From: Trametopsis cervina | Lineage: Eukaryota > Basidiomycota > Agaricomycetes > Polyporales > Irpicaceae | Length of the DNA stretch: 64,000 bases | Direction: 5' to 3' | Assembly: GCA_022385755.1 (NCBI GenBank) | Contig: MU278367.1 | Coordinates: 310,001-374,000, forward strand | Shown here: one piece after another, positions 58,956 to 64,000 of the stretch | Position numbering within the stretch: position 1 is the first letter of the stretch | Layout of the letters: every line of letters starts with the position of its first letter | Translations under genes and position numbers: made by a program | The notes under the pieces: generated by a model | Database searches by the model: none | What the model saw: only the letters and a program-made list of their open reading frames with translations | What the model was told of the DNA's origin: nothing

Positions 58956-60034
58956 ATGACTTCCGTAAAACGATCAGCAGACTCTGCTTTCGTCGTCGAT
59001 GACTTCCCAGGGACACCTGAATCAGCACCCTCCCCAGCAGCCTCCACCTCAGATTACCCACCACGCAAGCGTTCGCGCTCAGAAGTCACACCTGAGGAAC
59101 GCAAAGAGGCTCGCGCCCACCGTAACCGTATCGCCGCCCAGAACTCCCGTGATAGGAGGAAAGCCCAATTCGCCCATCTCGAGCGTCGCGTAGCCGAGCT
59201 TGAAGAAGAGAACAGGCAACTACGGGCAGGCAAGAGTGTCAGTGTCACCTCAACATCACATGAGCAACAAACGAGAGACCTTGCACGAGAGAAAGAGAAC
59301 CATGAGCTCAGAGAGCGTATCAAGACGCTTGAGACTGGTTGGGACGCCGTCATCAAGGCCCTAGCGGCCTCCGGTCTTCCCTTGTCCATCCCCGCCCCAC
59401 CATCAATAACTGCAACGTCGTGTCCGGCCCCCTACACAACATCATCAATCACCCAACTCCCGCCTTCACCGGCACCCTCATCTACGAGCTCACATGGGTT
59501 TGAACTAGACGACTTCGATTCCGCTCGCCACCTAGCACGGGTGGCGACCACCGATGCCCCTCTTTTATCATCGGTGTCCCTGCAGCGGGCGGATTCGCAA
59601 CGAATCAACTTCAACTCGAGCTCTCCCCTTCCCCTTCTGCGTCGACTCCCCAACCGATATTCAGCGAGACATCGTCACCTTCCCCGGTCGACGAGGGCGT
59701 CATGGAAAATCTCCTCCGTGAGATCCTTGCGCCGTCACCCCTCCTCTCGTCAACGTCTCTACCTATCGGTATTACCAGCGAAGAGTCCCCCAAACCTCAA
59801 TCAGCGTCAATCGCGTCGCAGGTGACCTCCTCTTTGACGGAGACGACCCTGGATTGGGAAGGCGAACAGGAGATGCAGAGACTTTTGGACATGCTCCCCG
59901 ATGTCCACCCAGACATGAAGAACTTGGATGTAACCATTGACGCCGTCGACTTCTCAACATCGCTCGATCTGGACTTGAGCGGATGGGATTTGGGTTCGGT
60001 ACAACCGCCCCTTGTCGCAGTTGGCACGTTCTGA
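58956..60034 (+). CDS. HAC1: bZIP transcription factor of the HAC1/XBP1 type
   Basis: The frame from 58956 encodes a bZIP domain: basic region KEARAHRNRIAAQNSRDRRK at about residues 50-69, then a leucine zipper starting AHLERRVAELEEENRQL. Family members drive the unfolded protein response. This frame runs on to 59825 but turns Arg-rich and unnatural after about 59590. A second open frame (+2 relative) carries an acidic C-terminus with activation-domain character (TLDWEGEQEMQRLL, DLDLSGWDLGS) and stops at 60034. Joining them needs removal of a stretch of length 2 modulo 3, as in known Ire1-spliced fungal HAC1 introns. No convincing GT-AG intron does this. The span given covers both frames. Confidence 0.82.
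59549..59585 (+). promoter_or_regulatory. Candidate Ire1 splice-site region in HAC1 mRNA
   Basis: CACCGATG (59549-59556) and CATCGGTG (59569-59576) form an 8-bp hairpin with a 12-nt loop. Just after it, CTGCAG (59580-59585) followed by CGGG fits the CNG/CNGN pattern of Ire1 cleavage loops, and the flanking bases can pair (TGTCC with GGGCG, two G-U pairs). The partner site is not resolved. Confidence 0.4.
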
Positions 60035-60466
60035 AAACATTCTTGTTCTTAATTTATTCCACATTCCGGGTCATTAGGTCTTTTTCTTCGCATCCTCCCT
60101 CAATTTGTTTTGTTCTTGATCTTGGTTTCGTTTTTTTTTGGTTCATCATACCCCGCATATTCGCATATGATCGTCGCATTTCTTCCCCCAGGACTCGCTT
60201 CGTAGTTAACCTCCTTGGTACTGTCTCATCGTTTTCGTGGTCTTGATGCTGTCTCCCTTCGATCTCGACGGCTTTTCTCCCCTTTGGGTTGATGAATCGC
60301 CGTAGAGCTGTCGGTGAGCGCTCGAGTTTCATCGTCATGTTGTAGTACTGTCCGAGAGTGGTCATCTCTTAGCGATAATGAAGAAGATTGCGAACATCCA
60401 CACGTATTAGATGTGAAAGACCTGTCTGGATGAAGCAATCGTACGTACTGCTAGCAGTTGATCAAC
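60035..60466. other. Likely HAC1 3' region
   Basis: T-rich stretch with a T11-type run around 60130; no gene. Confidence 0.5.
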
Positions 60467-60879
60467 ATGGCTGATACCCAGTCTTGCTCAAGAACCCCCA
60501 GGTTGAAAGACATTTTCGGGGCTGCAACTGAGACGTGGCTTGGGAATTGGCCGCAACCAGTAGGCCCATCGTTCCTTTATATTCCCGAGATTCTTAAACA
60601 GACTATCGTTAGAAAGCCATTTTTCCATAAAACCATAAGCATCTGGATTTATGGACTAGTGGATAAGATGGGAGTACGTAAGCCCTACTGTATAGCGACT
60701 CAGTCTCATCTCACTATTTTCTTCGACAGTTCCTGTTATTTCGGATCTGTCAGCGATGTACTGCTATCCTGCCGAAGCTGATTCAGCAAGGCCGCGACGT
60801 CATCTTCAGGAAATTGGGAGACTTGCAAAATCCTTCCAAGCCAATCATTCTGTCTACAGCCCGCAACCAAAAACCGTGA
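60467..60879 (+). CDS. Small hypothetical protein
   Basis: Two exons (60467-60673, 60730-60879) give 118 aa. The intron has good borders (GTACGT ... CGACAG) and the frame continues smoothly (VDKMG to FLLFRICQRC). The protein is basic, with an aromatic middle (ISIWIYGLVDKMG). No family was recognised. The absence of stops across both exons and the strong splice sites are the only support. Confidence 0.45.
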
Positions 60880-61186
60880 CTTTATGGATTCAAAGGGATC
60901 ACGAAACAACCCTTGTTTCCGGTGTTGTTGGATTGCATGACCTAGGGGCGATGAGCTATGTATCATCGTTTGCTGGAAGACAGCGGCACGTCGGGTACCA
61001 ACCCTCTCAATAAATCGGTCATGTTCGTCTGATAGCCCACCTTGCCCTCCTTATCCTTCTGTCTATGGCCCCCAACACGACCCCACGTGTCTAAGGACCC
61101 TTGGCATATGGGACTATTAATCGGTGTTGCTTCAAGTCGACTACTCGTCCAGTGCCCCTACTCCCTCCATGCCTTAGTCACAACCT
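60880..61186. other. Short intergenic region
   Basis: No feature is seen. Confidence 0.5.
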
Positions 61187-62325
61187 ATGTTGCAGCGGGT
61201 AAGCTGGGTGTTGGCTTGATTTCAAATATCTGACAGTTGCAGATTACTATCAACAGCCTACCTAACGAGCTACACCGCATGATCATTCAACATCTCGGAG
61301 ACCTGCTGGAACAAGAGCCTCGATTGCCCCGAGGAGTCCACGCGGTCATCCGCAAAACTCTTGCTGCATGTGCACTCACTCAGCGGACATGGCGCCACCT
61401 GAGTCAAACATTCCTCCACCGTGTCGTCACTGTACACTGCGGCTCTTTCAAAAAGTCTTTGGGTCGTTACATTGAGGCGCCACAGGGATACCACCCCATT
61501 TCTGCTGACATCTCACGATACCCACGGCAATTGCGTATCTTGAGTAACGATGTCGGTCGTGGTGGCGAGGTCAACTCGGACGAGTTCAAAGCCTTCGTGC
61601 AACGATGTGGACCCCGTATCACCCGGCTCAGCTTCGTCGCAAATAGCTTTTCACACCCTATCCAAGTCCTAAACGTCCTTGGCCAATTCACGTTCCTCGA
61701 ACAGGTGTCCATCTATCAGCGCTGGCCGGCATCCGTACCTCAGTTCACGCTCGATACCTATGACTTGAGTTCTGTTGTACCACCCGCTCCTTCCTTGAAG
61801 AGTATTTGCGTACGAACCGATCACCAAGGCCTACTGCGTATGATCCGCGACTGGCTGATGCTCAACCCGAGCTCGACCACCCGATATATTGCCCAGTCTC
61901 TGCAGGAGGCTCTCGAGGTCCATAGCGACACAAAGTCTTCCGAAGCTCTAGGCGACTCGTTCTCAAGGCCGTCTCCTACCCTAGCCAGTTCTCAGATCAT
62001 CGGTAGGAGCGATCAGAAGGCACATATCCAATCAGGCATTGTTCTGGGTGGTCAACCTGCAGGCGCCGACGTCCGGGAGTTGAGTAGCTGTGATGGGTGC
62101 ATGAGGCTTGCTCACTGCTGTGCGGTGGGGGTCGGAACGGGGGGTAAATCTCCTCAAAGTGTCTCACCATGGACGGGTCGGCGTAACGAACCTCAGCTCG
62201 CGGTCCAGCGAAGTCGGATACCACTAAAATGTATGTGGTCAAGATATGCTGAACTTTCCAACTCTTATGCATTGGTCATCGGACAATCTAGGTTTAGTTG
62301 CCAAGCTGGCGTGTATATTACTTGA
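61187..62325 (+). CDS. F-box-like protein, possibly truncated or frameshifted
   Basis: Exon 1 (61187-61198, ATG TTG CAG CGG) joins exon 2 (61243-62325) across a GTAAGC...TTGCAG intron. An F-box-like start (INSLPNELHRMIIQHLGDLL) is followed by conserved features of the fungal F-box superfamily (CALTQRTWRHLSQTFLHRVV). Up to about residue 215 the sequence looks protein-like. After that it becomes low in hydrophobic pattern and rich in Ser/Arg/Gln, which suggests a missed intron, a frameshift, or a decayed 3' half. The 3' boundary given is simply the first stop. Confidence 0.5.
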
Positions 62326-63533
62326 AGACCCCCATCTAGTTCGCCGGAATAGCCTGCTCTATAAACAAGAACACGCTCTCAGAGCAATGATTAGGTGCCA
62401 GACAAGAACTGACCTTCTCGAGGCCAGATTTTGTTTTGAAGACATAAGGCCAAAATTGGCCGAATATCTGATTTTTGCGAGGACACAACCACTCATGCCG
62501 TCCGTTGCTCCGATCTTGTCAGGGGCATATGCGCGTTGGCTGCTGCTCGTAGCATACTTAGGTGCTGGAATGTTGAACCGTAGCCACCTCGGCATTCAAG
62601 CAAATTCGGGCCATTTGTGTCCGACCAAGCTGCGATTCCTCCGGAAAGTCTCTCAATGTATCCTCGCAGTCACACATGCATTACTATCAGTAGGACGAAC
62701 GACATTGAAGGGGGGAGAGGGTTGAGGGTTAAAGGGTATTGGGTAGATTGGTGTTCCGGGGTCAGGACTTTAGTAAATCATCCCAATCGCACCACTGCGA
62801 GGGGAGGGGCTCCGGTAAGATATACTCTCTCACCAATGCACCCCACACATGCCACCTGGTCGTTTGTCGCCGGGCTGCCGGACGAAACACGTAGCCTGTG
62901 TAAATCTCCACTCATGCAGCGATGGTGAAGCATACCAGCGGATTGCCCATATCCTCGAACCCCCCACACCACACGAAGCTTCCGGCCATCTCATTCAACG
63001 GCATAGCAGATGGAAATGATAACGGACCGCTGGAGAGTGCCCCCGGGGAGATTTATAGCAGCCTCAAGAATTTATGGTAACCACAAAGATTTATAGTAGC
63101 CTCAAATGTATGGTTCCAGTGGAAATCCCCCTCTCTGGGGGTTTGTGGCACTGCGGCTTCGAAATATTGCTCCTTAACATTGCTGAGTTTTCATAAATCA
63201 AAACATTAAGGATGACCAGAGTGGTCGAAGTGAGATGCGATACTCGCTAGCCGCCTCTTAATTATGCATGATATCCACGGGACTTTGGCATTGGCTAAGC
63301 TGGAAGAAACGGATATCTGTGCTGAAACTGGTGAATTATGTACGCGATTTAGCGGATGCCCCCACTCATAGACCAACCTTGTCACTCCATAGCTGTGACA
63401 TGGCACTGCACCTGCATGTCGCGGCTGATGACGAGATGGAACGGTCAATGACCAATACGTAGAACCTTGCGAATGAACATTGAAGTTTGTCGCACGGAAG
63501 CACAGTGATACAGATACGTCAGATGAAGCCTTT
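62326..63533. other. Intergenic, about 1.2 kb
   Basis: One 159-codon plus-strand frame at 62246-62725 overlaps the end of the F-box-like gene in another frame; it has no motif. No gene is supported. Confidence 0.45.
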
Positions 63534-64000
63534 TCATTCCTCTGTAAGGCTCGCGTGAGCAAGTTCCTTCAAGGTGCGGTAAGTGCTACTCTCATCTACA
63601 GCAACGCCGAAGGATCGTGCTTCCTTGCCAAAGGCCTCGACGTCAAGAATCATCTGAGTGCGGATCTTTTCTTCGTCTGCTCGCCCATCATCGTCTTTAC
63701 CCGGCGTCGAGCTGCCGAACAGCGAGAAGGCGGATTTCTTGCCCTTTTTCAGCCGTCGCAGTGACTCTTCTGTCTTCTTCATGGCTGTTAGAAAATAGAT
63801 GTACCTGGAATTACGGTCAGTCAAATGGGCAGATGAGCATATCAATGGTTGACTCACCGTTGAGCAACATTCTCGAAAACAGTCTCTGCGTAAGGCTGTA
63901 AATAGTCATGCAGCAGTGGAGCACCAGGCCCGTCAGCTGTGGCTATTCCAAAGAAGGCTTTGAGTGCTCGGAAGATTGAGGACACGAAATGGCTGGGCTC
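63534..64000 (-). CDS. COG2: Conserved oligomeric Golgi complex subunit 2, C-terminal part
   Basis: Partial gene on the minus strand, running out of the window at 64000. Two exons are visible (64000-63858 and 63804-63534). COG2 belongs to the lobe A of the COG tethering complex for retrograde Golgi vesicles. The match rests on the C-terminal family pattern: TVFENVAQRYIYFLTAMKKT, SLRRLKKGKK and DEEKIRTQMILDVEAFGKEA. The stop is at 63534. Confidence 0.8.

Noticed and set aside
59574..59620. 47-nt GT-AG intron that would also join the HAC1 frames
   Set aside because: Donor GTGTCC and acceptor CGAG are poor. An Ire1-type event is favoured by the gene family, but this remains the main alternative.
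61237..61243. TTG as start codon of the F-box-like gene
   Set aside because: An ATG exon at 61187-61198 joined by a good GT-AG intron explains the 5' end better.

Overview
The window is nuclear DNA from a fungus, most likely a mushroom-forming basidiomycete (Agaricomycetes). The evidence is many short introns of about 45-110 nt, very small exons, dense genes on both strands, and the families present: lineage-expanded BTB/POZ proteins, F-box-like proteins, an F-box/nucleotidyltransferase-like protein, and FAD oxidases of the D-amino-acid oxidase type. The species cannot be named from sequence alone. Exon coordinates were worked out by hand from splice sites, reading phase and family alignment from memory. 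No transcript data were available.

Layout. 0-5 kb: VPS8, a CORVET tethering subunit. 5.4-11 kb: a local duplication in which each unit has one copy of an unrecognised membrane-protein gene facing AFG1 sequence. The second unit keeps the intact AFG1 ATPase and the first has only a decayed AFG1 fragment. 11-13.4 kb: gene-poor, with a 24-bp tandem repeat and a MITE-like inverted-repeat element. 13.4-25.9 kb: housekeeping genes, namely a CLC chloride/proton exchanger (17 exons), an alpha/beta hydrolase, the spliceosomal protein SmD3, an F-box/NTase-like protein, a Ctr copper transporter, proteasome alpha3 and a gluconokinase-like kinase. 26.7-34.5 kb: three BTB/POZ genes on the minus strand, interrupted by a single-pass membrane protein with a long acidic tail. 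34.6-41 kb: a TA-flanked MITE, a coiled-coil hypothetical gene and a membrane-anchored glutaredoxin-like protein whose active-site Cys is replaced by Ser. 41-47 kb: two paralogous DAO-family oxidases with the same exon structure, separated by 2.6 kb without genes. 47-64 kb: a second glutaredoxin that keeps its Cys, a SAP-like/coiled-coil hypothetical, tRNA-Val(AAC), a MET2-like hydrolase, ribosomal protein uS12, a leucine-rich hypothetical, TSR1, a HAC1/XBP1-type bZIP regulator, two small or uncertain genes, and the C-terminal end of COG2 running off the window.

No single pathway or operon-like cluster links the genes. Most are core cell biology: vesicle tethering (VPS8, COG2), ribosome biogenesis and translation (TSR1, uS12, tRNA), splicing (SmD3), protein turnover and stress (alpha3, AFG1, HAC1) and ion or metal transport (CLC, Ctr). 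Between them are recently duplicated accessory genes. The most notable signals are the two overlapping frames of the HAC1-like gene, which suggest non-spliceosomal Ire1-type splicing, the duplicated orphan-gene/AFG1 block, the Cys-to-Ser glutaredoxin, and several extremely small exons.
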